From the NCBI GenBank assembly GCA_000193795.2, contig AEPI01000057.1:1-32288 (forward strand): DNA of 32,288 bases, read 5' to 3'. Positions 14,329-21,599 of this stretch are shown one piece after another. The translations under genes and the position numbers were made by a program. The notes under the pieces are model-generated. The model was not told where the DNA came from. It made no database searches and saw nothing but the letters and a program-made list of their open reading frames with translations. Source of the DNA: Neisseria lactamica NS19 (lineage in GTDB: Bacteria; Pseudomonadota; Gammaproteobacteria; Burkholderiales; Neisseriaceae). Every line of letters begins with the position of its first letter. Positions within the stretch are counted from its first letter, which is position 1.

Positions 14329-15369
14329 TTAGCTTTCAGACGGCATCTTGTTTTTTTTCAAACGTGCCAGCACAAACTCCGCCAAATCAGGTTCGATTAT
14401 CGCACAAACGGGCAACACCCATACATGGTTCAAACTGATGCCGTCTGAAAACTTGACCGCATCCTTTTCTGTAATAATGACCGCGTCCGCATCGGGCAAA
14501 TCTGACACCGAAATATCGGCGTGGTCGGGCAGCGCGACGGTTTGCTTCACGGTAATGCCCATATGCCGCAACGAATCGAAAAAACGCTCCGGCTTGGCGA
14601 TACCGGCGACTGCCGCAACGGTCCGGTTTCCCAAACCCGCCAAATCCAATTTTTCGGACGGCCGGTTCAAACGGTAAATTTGTCCCGTTTCTATGCGGCT
14701 GTAAAACATATTTTCAGACGGCATAAACGACGCATCCGCCTTACCGCCGCTGACGACGACCGCATCCGCCGAATCCAGCCGCGACAAAGGTTCGCGCAAA
14801 TTACCGTTGGGCAGCAAGTCCAAATCCGTACGCCCCGTATCCGCCGCCGGGAACACAGCAATTTCCACGTCGCGCCGCAGGGCGTAATGCTGCAAACCGT
14901 CGTCCGCCACAATCAGCCCGATGTCGGGATGCGCCGCCAGCAACGCCCTGCCTGCCTCTGCACGGCTGCCGCCAACCGCCGTCGGCGCGCCGGTTTGACG
15001 GAACAGCAGCAAAGGCTCGTCGCCCGCATCTTCCGCACGGCTCTGGGCATTCAATACATAAACCGCCTTACTCTTGCGCCCGTAGCCCCGGCTGATGATG
15101 CCGACCTTGACACCCTTTTTCTGCAAGCCCGACACCAGCGCGGCGGCAATCGGCGTTTTCCCCGTCCCGCCCGCGTGGATATTGCCGACCACGACCACGG
15201 GCACGGGCAGCTTTTCGCTTTGCCGTTTTCCCGATAAAAAATCCGCCCGCCGTTTTGCCGCAATTTTGGCAAACAACTTGGAAAGCGGCTTGAGCAGAAA
15301 AGACAAAACCGGATAAGGTTTTTGCCAATGCCGTTCGATAAGGGTATGAAGTTTAAAATAATTCGGCAT
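14329..15369 (-). CDS. lpxK: Tetraacyldisaccharide 4'-kinase
   Basis: LpxK phosphorylates the 4' position of the lipid A disaccharide at the inner face of the inner membrane. From MPNYF the protein has 346 residues. The Walker A loop GNIHAGGTGKTP is at about 62-73, followed by ISRGYGRKS, VADDGLQHYALRRDVEI and the late ITEKDAVKF motif. An earlier ATG at 15408 overlaps the stop of the upstream gene (TAATG) and would add 13 residues; that coupling is tempting, but the added residues look unlike the family. Two uptake sequences are read as protein: MPSEN near the middle and the C-terminal MPSES just before the stop. Confidence 0.95.
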   Translation of the reverse strand: MPNYFKLHTLIERHWQKPYPVLSFLLKPLSKLFAKIAAKRRADFLSGKRQSEKLPVPVVVVGNIHAGGTGKTPIAAALVSGLQKKGVKVGIISRGYGRKSKAVYVLNAQSRAEDAGDEPLLLFRQTGAPTAVGGSRAEAGRALLAAHPDIGLIVADDGLQHYALRRDVEIAVFPAADTGRTDLDLLPNGNLREPLSRLDSADAVVVSGGKADASFMPSENMFYSRIETGQIYRLNRPSEKLDLAGLGNRTVAAVAGIAKPERFFDSLRHMGITVKQTVALPDHADISVSDLPDADAVIITEKDAVKFSDGISLNHVWVLPVCAIIEPDLAEFVLARLKKNKMPSES

Positions 15370-15407
15370 ATTCGATACCAATCTTCCAAGCAGAATCAGC
15401 CGGTGCA

Positions 15408-15689
15408 TTAATAATGCGTACCCGATGCAGACCCGCCTATAAACAACACGAAGACCAAACCGATAAGCAAAGCAATCAGGTAAATAAGCAACTGCGCTTT
15501 ACAGAAATTGGCGCGGTTCGGGTTGCCGCTGCCGAACGCCCAAACAAACAGCATAATGATGTTGACCAAAGGAATCATGAAAACAATCATCGTCAACACC
15601 CACTGTCCTGTCGTCATGACGGGGGCGGTTTGTTTTGAAGTCTCGTGCATATCGCCAATATGATAACGGACAGGCTCCATCTCTTTCAT
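15408..15689 (-). CDS. Small inner membrane protein
   Basis: This 93-residue protein has two membrane helices (about 30-52 and 66-86) joined by a short basic loop (SGNPNRANFCKAQ), and a polar N terminus. I recognise no family with certainty. It is the first gene of the lpxK cluster and its stop overlaps a possible lpxK start. A Correia element lies 18 nt upstream, so its transcription may depend on that element. The start is uncertain: ATGs at 15689, 15680 and 15650 are possible. Confidence 0.75.
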   Translation of the reverse strand: MKEMEPVRYHIGDMHETSKQTAPVMTTGQWVLTMIVFMIPLVNIIMLFVWAFGSGNPNRANFCKAQLLIYLIALLIGLVFVLFIGGSASGTHY

Positions 15690-15707
15690 TTTCCAGTATC
15701 TTTCATT

Positions 15708-15862
15708 TATAGTGGATTAACAAAAACCAGTACGGCGTTGCCTCGCCTTGGCTCAAAGAGAACGATTCTCTAAGGTGCTGAAGCACCAAGTGAATCTGTT
15801 CCGTACTATTTGTACTGTCTGCGGCTTCGTCGCCTTGTCCTGATTTTTGTTAATCCACTATA
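15708..15862. repeat. Correia repeat enclosed element (full-length, 155 bp)
   Basis: It has TATAGTGGATTAA and TTAATCCACTATA ends and the complete core including AGAGAACGATTCTCT. It lies between the small membrane gene heading the lpxK cluster and the end of the malic enzyme gene. Confidence 0.97.
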
Positions 15863-15877
15863 TCAATCTGACAGCAA

Positions 15878-15909
15878 AATGCCGCCTGAAAATGGTTCAG
15901 ACGGCATTT
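15878..15909 (-). terminator. DUS-pair terminator of the malic enzyme gene
   Basis: AAATGCCGCCTGAA pairs with TTCAGACGGCATTT. The left arm has a C in place of T in the uptake consensus, leaving one mismatched (A-C) position in the stem. Confidence 0.72.
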
Positions 15910-15924
15910 CAAACCGCAAACGGC

Positions 15925-17205
15925 TTACAGCTTCCATCCGCCCAGCTTGGCGGCGTAGGCTTCCAAATCTGCAATCGGACGGGTTGCCACGCCGCTTTCC
16001 ATCGCTGCCTTGGCGGCAGCCGCAGCAACGCGAGGCAGCAGGCGGGAGTCGAACGGGGTCGGAATCAGGTATTCCGCGCCGAATTCGAATTTCTTACCGT
16101 AAGCGGCAACCACTTCTTCGGTTACTTCTTCCATCGCCAAATCTGCCAAAGCGTACACGCAGGCACGTTTCATTTCTTCGTTGATGGTGGTCGCGCCGAC
16201 ATCCAACGCACCACGGAAGATGAACGGGAAGCACAATACGTTGTTCACTTGGTTCGGGAAGTCGGAACGGCCGGTGCCGATGACCACGTCCGGACGGGTT
16301 TCTTTTGCCAACGGCGGCAGGATTTCGGGATTCGGGTTTGCCATAGCGAACACGATAGGCTTGGCATTCATAGTGTTCAACATTTCAGGCGTCAGCAGGT
16401 TCGCACCGGAGAGACCCAAGAAGATGTCTTTGCCTTTGACGGCATCGGCAAGCACGCGTTGTCCGTTGTCTTCAATGGCGTAGAACTGTTTGGATTCGTC
16501 CATCCGGTCTTTGTCTTCGCGGGTTTGGTAAATCACGCCTTTGGAGTCGCAAACGGTTACGTTTTCACGTTTCAAGCCCAAATCCAGCAGTTGGTTCAAA
16601 CAGGCAATCGCCGCCGCACCCGCGCCGGAACATACCAAAGTCGCTTCTTCGATTTTGCGGCCGGTAAAACGCAGGGCGTTCAATACGGCGGCGGCAGTGA
16701 TGATGGCGGTACCGTGCTGGTCGTCGTGGAAGACAGGGATTTTGCAGCGTTTGCGCAATTCGCGTTCGACATAGAAGCACTCGGGCGCTTTGATGTCTTC
16801 GAGGTTGATACCGCCGAAGGTCGGCTCTAAAGCGGCGATGATGTCCACCAGTTTTTGCGGGTCTTTTTCATCGATTTCGATATCGAATACATCCACACCG
16901 GCGAATTTTTTGAACAATACGCCTTTGCCTTCCATCACGGGTTTGCCCGCCAGCGCGCCGATGTCGCCCAATCCCAAAACAGCCGTACCGTTGGAAATCA
17001 CGGCAACCAAATTGCCTTTGGCGGTGTATTTGTAGGCATTTTGAGGATCGGCGTGGATTTCCATACAGGGAGCGGCTACACCCGGAGAGTACGCCAACGC
17101 CAAATCTTTGTCGGTCGCCAGAGATTTGGTCGGGGTAACGGAAATTTTGCCCGGAACGGGCAATTCGTGGAACTTGAGGGCGGCTTCTTTCAATGAGTTT
17201 TCCAT
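15925..17205 (-). CDS. NADP-type malic enzyme (short form)
   Basis: The enzyme decarboxylates malate to pyruvate with reduction of NAD(P), feeding gluconeogenic and biosynthetic needs. The 426-residue protein has the malic domain (YSPGVAAPC, GLGDIGALAG, EDIKAPECF, then FHDDQHGTA) and the Rossmann NAD-binding domain (CSGAGAAAIACL, MANPNPEILP). It lacks the C-terminal phosphotransacetylase-like domain of the 750-residue MaeB proteins. Cofactor preference cannot be read reliably from sequence. It is monocistronic, with a 260-nt upstream region and a DUS-pair terminator. Confidence 0.93.
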   Translation of the reverse strand: MENSLKEAALKFHELPVPGKISVTPTKSLATDKDLALAYSPGVAAPCMEIHADPQNAYKYTAKGNLVAVISNGTAVLGLGDIGALAGKPVMEGKGVLFKKFAGVDVFDIEIDEKDPQKLVDIIAALEPTFGGINLEDIKAPECFYVERELRKRCKIPVFHDDQHGTAIITAAAVLNALRFTGRKIEEATLVCSGAGAAAIACLNQLLDLGLKRENVTVCDSKGVIYQTREDKDRMDESKQFYAIEDNGQRVLADAVKGKDIFLGLSGANLLTPEMLNTMNAKPIVFAMANPNPEILPPLAKETRPDVVIGTGRSDFPNQVNNVLCFPFIFRGALDVGATTINEEMKRACVYALADLAMEEVTEEVVAAYGKKFEFGAEYLIPTPFDSRLLPRVAAAAAKAAMESGVATRPIADLEAYAAKLGGWKL

Positions 17206-17465
17206 AATGTCGGTCCTGTTTGCGGGAGGTTTTTACAGCAGGCAGGTCTGAAACGGACGGCTTCGGGCGTTTGAAACCGCCAAAGCCGGCTGTTAACGGA
17301 CAGCCTCTGCAAGGGGCGGTAATCTTATCATATCCTTTGGGCGGCGCATACCGTTCCGGCTGCATTTGTTTTGATGTTCCGGCTTTATCGGCTTCACGCC
17401 CGAAACTTGTGTAATAATCTTTCTTGGCGATGCCGGCAGACTTTCAGACGGCATTTCGTTCAAAC
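17206..17465. other. Intergenic region between tmk and the malic enzyme gene
   Basis: It must contain the malic enzyme promoter. An uptake sequence lies at 17443-17455, just past the tmk stop. No gene was seen. Confidence 0.5.
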
Positions 17466-18092
17466 TCAAACATTCAAGCCGAAATGCCCGTCCAGCGTCA
17501 TTTCAATCTGATGCCCGACCGCTTCCGGACTCCGGCTGCCGTCGATAACGGCGTATCGTTCCGGCTCTTTGCCGGCACGTTGCAGATACACTTGGCGCAC
17601 GCGCTTGAAAAACCCGGCTTCTTCTTGTTCAAAACGGTCTTTCTCGCGCGTTTGCCCGATACGCGCCATCGATACTTCGAGCGGCACATCCAGCAGCAGG
17701 GTCAAATCCGGCTTCAAACCGTCCTGCACCCAGCGTTCCAAAATTTCAATGTCTTCAGACGGCATCCCGCGCCCGCCGCCCTGATAGGCGAAGGTCGCAT
17801 CGGTGAAACGGTCGGATACGACGTGTATGCCGTCTGAAAGCGCGGGCAGGATGACTTCCTCGATGTGCTGCATACGCGCGGCGAACATCATCAGTGTTTC
17901 CGCACGCAAACCGGCTTTGGTCGCCGGATTGAGCAAAATTTCGCGCAACGCCTCGCCCAACGCCGTACCGCCCGGCTCGCGCGTAAACAGCACGGGCAGC
18001 CCCCTCCGTTCAAACCACGTTTTGATGACGGCAAGGTTGGTGGATTTTCCGGCTCCGTCTATGCCGTCCAAAGTAATAAATTGCGGCTTCAT
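17466..18092 (-). CDS. tmk: Thymidylate kinase
   Basis: Tmk phosphorylates dTMP to dTDP, essential for DNA synthesis. The 208-residue protein has the P loop GIDGAGKST (10-18), the FTREPGGT motif, the DR motif in VVSDRFTDATFAYQGGGR and the LID region with REKDRFEQE. The start at 18092 is preceded by GGAAAGG at 7-nt spacing. An uptake sequence inside the gene is read as MPSED. Its neighbour upstream on the same strand is mltG, a pairing common in proteobacteria (mltG-tmk). Confidence 0.96.
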   Translation of the reverse strand: MKPQFITLDGIDGAGKSTNLAVIKTWFERRGLPVLFTREPGGTALGEALREILLNPATKAGLRAETLMMFAARMQHIEEVILPALSDGIHVVSDRFTDATFAYQGGGRGMPSEDIEILERWVQDGLKPDLTLLLDVPLEVSMARIGQTREKDRFEQEEAGFFKRVRQVYLQRAGKEPERYAVIDGSRSPEAVGHQIEMTLDGHFGLNV

Positions 18093-18360
18093 CTCCATTC
18101 CTTTCCGGTTGTCGAAACCCCGCCGTTTGCGGCGGCTGTCATTTTGTGCGGAAACCGGCACGCGGGGCGGTACTTGATGATGCCGTCCCGCGCGTCAAAC
18201 CTCTAAAATCCCTCTGTATCCGGAATCCCGCCGTTTGCGGCGGAAAATCCGACAAAAGGCGGAAACGCCCGCTTCCCGTCCGAAGGCAGCCTGCAAACGG
18301 CGCACCGTTGCAGACACGCGCCCGAATCGGATATGCCGTCTGAACACCCGGCGGCGCGGT
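18093..18360. other. mltG-tmk intergenic region with twin hairpins
   Basis: The 17-nt sequence CCCGCCGTTTGCGGCGG occurs at 18119-18135 and again at 18227-18243. Each copy is a CCGCC/GGCGG hairpin. An uptake sequence is at about 18333-18344. No gene was seen. Confidence 0.7.
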
Positions 18361-19356
18361 TTATTTTTTCAAAATATATTTGCGGACGGCGGCGTTGTGT
18401 TCGTCCAAATCGCGGCTGAACCGGCTCAAACCCGTGCCGTCCATTTTAGAAACAAAATAGAGGTAGTCCTCGCCGGACGGGTGCGCGGCGGCATCAAGCG
18501 CGGCCTTGCCGGGCAGCGCGATCGGGGTCGGCGGCAGGCCGGCGCGCGTGTAAGTGTTGTACGGCGTATCGCGGCGCAAATCCGCCTTTCGGATTTTGCC
18601 TTTGTATGCGTTACCCATTCCGTAAATCACGGACGGGTCGGTTTGCAGGCGCATACCGATTTTCAGGCGGTTGACGAACACGGACGCAATACGGGCCCTG
18701 TCGGCTTCATGCCCGGTTTCCTTCTCGATCAGGCTCGCCAAAATCAGCATTTCGTAGGGGTCTTTATAAGGCAGCCCTTCCTGCCTGCCCGCCCAAGCCT
18801 CGTTCAGACGGCGTTGCATCGCCCCGTATGCCGCCTTGTAAATCTGCAGGTCGCTGCCGCCCGCACCGGCTTCGTAGCTGTCGGGGAAAAACCGGCCTTC
18901 CGGATTCCCGCCCGCCGCCTCCGGCGCGATTTCCGCCATCAATTTTTCATCGCTCCACCCTTTGGTGTCGTGTCCGATGTCGGGCGTTGCGTCGATGACT
19001 TTCCTCATATGCGAAAAACGCGAACCTTCGATAATCTGCACGGTAACGGAATCCGGCCTGCCGCCGCGCATTTTCTGCAAAATGTCCCAAGCAGACACTT
19101 CGGACGGCAGCCTGTACGTCCCCGCATGCAGCCTGTTGTGCACACCCAAAACGTAGGCTGCCGCCGTCAAAATATGCCTGCTGAACACGATGCGGTCTTC
19201 GGCAAGTTTCCTGCCGACCGACAAAATACCCTGGTTTTTGGCAATCTTGATCCGGTATGCCCTGCCGTTGTCTTTGGGGACGAAAAGCAGCGCGGCGAAA
19301 ACGGCTGCCGATACGGTCAAAAACACGGCAGACCATTTCAACAATTTTTTCAACAT
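18361..19356 (-). CDS. mltG: Endolytic transglycosylase MltG (YceG-like)
   Basis: MltG cleaves nascent glycan strands in the periplasm and is thought to set glycan length. The 331-residue protein has one N-terminal membrane helix (about 8-26) and a periplasmic YceG domain. The catalytic-type Glu211 is in LASLIEKETG, preceded by EGRFFPDSY and followed by LQTDPSVIYG and ALPGKAALDAA. The start MLKKLLK at 19356 puts the membrane helix at the right place. It is divergent from ampD across 83 nt and upstream of tmk. Confidence 0.94.
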   Translation of the reverse strand: MLKKLLKWSAVFLTVSAAVFAALLFVPKDNGRAYRIKIAKNQGILSVGRKLAEDRIVFSRHILTAAAYVLGVHNRLHAGTYRLPSEVSAWDILQKMRGGRPDSVTVQIIEGSRFSHMRKVIDATPDIGHDTKGWSDEKLMAEIAPEAAGGNPEGRFFPDSYEAGAGGSDLQIYKAAYGAMQRRLNEAWAGRQEGLPYKDPYEMLILASLIEKETGHEADRARIASVFVNRLKIGMRLQTDPSVIYGMGNAYKGKIRKADLRRDTPYNTYTRAGLPPTPIALPGKAALDAAAHPSGEDYLYFVSKMDGTGLSRFSRDLDEHNAAVRKYILKK

Positions 19357-19439
19357 GGTAGGATTCCCAGCATTCGGAATACATCTTAAAATTCGGGCGA
19401 CAGTATAACCCAAATCGCCCGCTGCAAAGGAGGAACATC

Positions 19440-20012
19440 ATGGACGACCGCGATACGGCGCGCTGGCAAAACGGCTGGCTGCAAAGCGTGCGCCACATTC
19501 CGTCGCCGAATTTCGTCCCGAGGGAGACGGGGGAAACGGTTTCCCTTGTCGTATTGCACAACATTTCGCTGCCGCCCTTCAAATACGGCACGGGAGCGGT
19601 GGAAAAGCTGTTCGCCAACCGGCTGGAACCGGACGGGCATCCGTTCTTCAGCCTGATACACACTTTGCGCGTATCCAGCCACTTTTTAATCAAACGCGGC
19701 GGCGAAACGGTGCAGTTTGTTTCCTGCGACGATATGGCGTACCACGCCGGCGCGTCTTCATTCGGCGGCAGGGAAAAATGCAACGCCTTTTCGATCGGCA
19801 TCGAACTGGAAGGCTGCGATTTCGAACCTTTTGCCGAAGCACAATACCGTTCGCTCGAAACGCTGTTGGCAGCCCTCTGCCGCCGCTATCCCATCACGGC
19901 GGTAACGGGGCACCAAGACATCGCACCCGGCCGCAAAACCGACCCCGGCCATTTTTTCGACTGGCGGCGGATACGGGAGAAAGGGTTTCCCGTGGACAGA
20001 CATGCCGTCTGA
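19440..20012 (+). CDS. ampD: 1,6-anhydro-N-acetylmuramyl-L-alanine amidase AmpD
   Basis: AmpD is a cytoplasmic zinc amidase that removes the peptide from anhydro-muropeptides during cell wall recycling. The 190-residue protein has the zinc ligands His40 (VVLHNIS), His158 (TGHQDIAPG) and Asp168 (TDPGHFFDW), plus Glu122 in IGIELEG. A strong AAAGGAGG site precedes the ATG. The final codons GCC GTC TGA, stop included, lie inside an uptake sequence that forms half of the terminator hairpin. Confidence 0.96.
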   Translation: MDDRDTARWQNGWLQSVRHIPSPNFVPRETGETVSLVVLHNISLPPFKYGTGAVEKLFANRLEPDGHPFFSLIHTLRVSSHFLIKRGGETVQFVSCDDMAYHAGASSFGGREKCNAFSIGIELEGCDFEPFAEAQYRSLETLLAALCRRYPITAVTGHQDIAPGRKTDPGHFFDWRRIREKGFPVDRHAV

Positions 20013-20036
20013 AAACCACAGATTTCAGACGGCATT
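20002..20036 (+). terminator. DUS-pair terminator overlapping the end of ampD
   Basis: ATGCCGTCTGAAA pairs with TTTCAGACGGCAT, and TTT follows. The left arm contains the ampD stop codon. Confidence 0.78.
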
Positions 20037-20205
20037 TCGGAAAATTTCCGCTTATTTCGACACACTGCTGTCAGACCCCGCGATTTTCGTTATAATTCAA
20101 ACGTTATAACCGGCCGTTTTGCCAGACTGCCGGAAACGCAAGCCCGATTGAACCGCAGTACCCGCACTTTGCGCATCCTGCATCCCGAAATTTAAAGTGA
20201 TTGCC

Positions 20206-21468
20206 ATGATTTACATCGTACTGTTCCTCGCCGCCGTCCTCGCCGTTGTCGCCTACAATATGTATCAGGAAAACCAATACCGCAAAAAAGTGCGCGACCA
20301 GTTCGGACACTCCGACAAAGACGCGCTGCTCACCGGCAAAACCAGCCACGTCCGCGACGGCAGGCCCTCCGGAAGCCCGGGCGCGGTGCAGCAGCCCCGG
20401 CCCGAAGTAAAAAAACCCGCCAAACCGCGCGATCCCGCCCTGCTCAGCCTTCAGGAACAGGATGCCCTCTATATCGCCAAACACAAACAGGCGGCGGCTT
20501 CGCCGTTCAAAACCGAAATCGAAACCGTCTTGGAAGAAGGCGGTGCGGCCGCCCCTTCCCCCGCAGCCCCGCAGCCCCAAACCGAAAAACCCGCGCCGCA
20601 GGCCGCACCCGTCCCGCAAACGCCGGCAAAACCGCTGATTACGCTCCAAGAGTTGTCCAAAGTCGAACTGCCCTGGTTTGACGTGCGTTTCGATTTCATC
20701 TCCTATATCGCGCTGACCGAGGCGGCAGAGCTGCACGCGCTGCCCCGCCTTTCCAACCGCCACCGCTACCAAATCATCGGCTGCACGACGGACGACCACT
20801 TCCAAGTCGCCGAACCCATCCCCGGCCTGCGTTATCAGGCCTTCATCATCGGCGTTCAGGCGGTCAGCCGCAACGGCCTCGCCTCTCAGGAAGAACTCTC
20901 CGCCTTCAACCGCCAGGTGGACGCATTCGCACAAAGCATCGGCGGCCGGACGCTGCATACCGACCTTGCCGCCTTTATCGAAGTGGCTTCCGCGCTGGAC
21001 GCGTTTTGCGCCCGCGTCGATCAGACCATCGCCATCCATTTGGTCTCCCCCACCGGCATCAGCGGCGTAGAACTGCGTTCCGCCGTAACGGGTGTGGGTT
21101 TTGTTTTGGAAGACGACGGCGCGTTCCACTATACCGACACGTCGGGTTCGACCATGTTCTCCATCTGCGCGCTCAACAACGAGCCGTTTACCAATGTCCT
21201 TTTGGACAACCAGTCCTACAAAGGCTTCAGTATGCTGCTCGACATTCCGCACTCTCCGGCAGGCGAAAAAACCTTCGACGACCTCTTTATGGATTTGGCG
21301 GTACGCCTGTCCGGCCAGTTGAACCTGAATCTGGTCAACGACAAAATGGAAGAAGTTTCGACCCAATGGCTCAAAGACGTACGCACTTATGTATTGGCGC
21401 GCCAGTCCGAGATGCTCAAAGTCGGTATCGAACCGGGCGGCAAAACCGCTCTGCGCCTGTTCTCATAA
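20206..21468 (+). CDS. zipA: Cell division protein ZipA
   Basis: ZipA tethers FtsZ to the inner membrane at the division site. The 420-residue protein starts with a membrane helix (MIYIVLFLAAVLAVVAYNMY). A charged region and a Pro/Ala/Gln-rich flexible linker (roughly 100-145) follow, then a C-terminal globular domain (about 240-410) with the FtsZ-binding fold. The ATG at 20206 puts the helix at the extreme N terminus; the GTG three codons earlier is less likely. ligA follows, the same order as in E. coli, but a strong terminator separates them. Confidence 0.92.
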   Translation: MIYIVLFLAAVLAVVAYNMYQENQYRKKVRDQFGHSDKDALLTGKTSHVRDGRPSGSPGAVQQPRPEVKKPAKPRDPALLSLQEQDALYIAKHKQAAASPFKTEIETVLEEGGAAAPSPAAPQPQTEKPAPQAAPVPQTPAKPLITLQELSKVELPWFDVRFDFISYIALTEAAELHALPRLSNRHRYQIIGCTTDDHFQVAEPIPGLRYQAFIIGVQAVSRNGLASQEELSAFNRQVDAFAQSIGGRTLHTDLAAFIEVASALDAFCARVDQTIAIHLVSPTGISGVELRSAVTGVGFVLEDDGAFHYTDTSGSTMFSICALNNEPFTNVLLDNQSYKGFSMLLDIPHSPAGEKTFDDLFMDLAVRLSGQLNLNLVNDKMEEVSTQWLKDVRTYVLARQSEMLKVGIEPGGKTALRLFS

Positions 21469-21480
21469 ATCCGCAAGCAC

Positions 21481-21522
21481 AAAGGCGGATACATCGGCAG
21501 CGGTGTATCCGCCTTTGTTTTC
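21481..21522 (+). terminator. Rho-independent terminator of zipA
   Basis: A perfect 13-bp stem AAAGGCGGATACA / TGTATCCGCCTTT with a 10-nt loop is followed by GTTTTC. Confidence 0.88.
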
Positions 21523-21556
21523 AGGTAAAATCCGACCGTTTCCAACCTGTTGCCCG

Positions 21557-21586
21557 TTCAGACGGCATTTGTCTATGCCGTCTGAA
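21557..21586 (+). repeat. DUS hairpin in the ligA leader
   Basis: TTCAGACGGCAT and ATGCCGTCTGAA form a 12-bp stem with a 6-nt loop. It ends 13 nt before the ligA ATG, where a ribosome binding site would be expected. Confidence 0.85.
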
Positions 21587-21599
21587 CCTGTACGAATCC

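Noticed and set aside
18235..19389. 384-codon plus-strand frame
   Set aside because: It is antisense to mltG, whose catalytic motif and membrane helix are convincing.
20104..21366. 420-codon minus-strand frame
   Set aside because: It is the complement of zipA, which has a clear membrane anchor, linker and FtsZ-binding domain; the antisense product is Gly/Phe/Val-rich without motifs.
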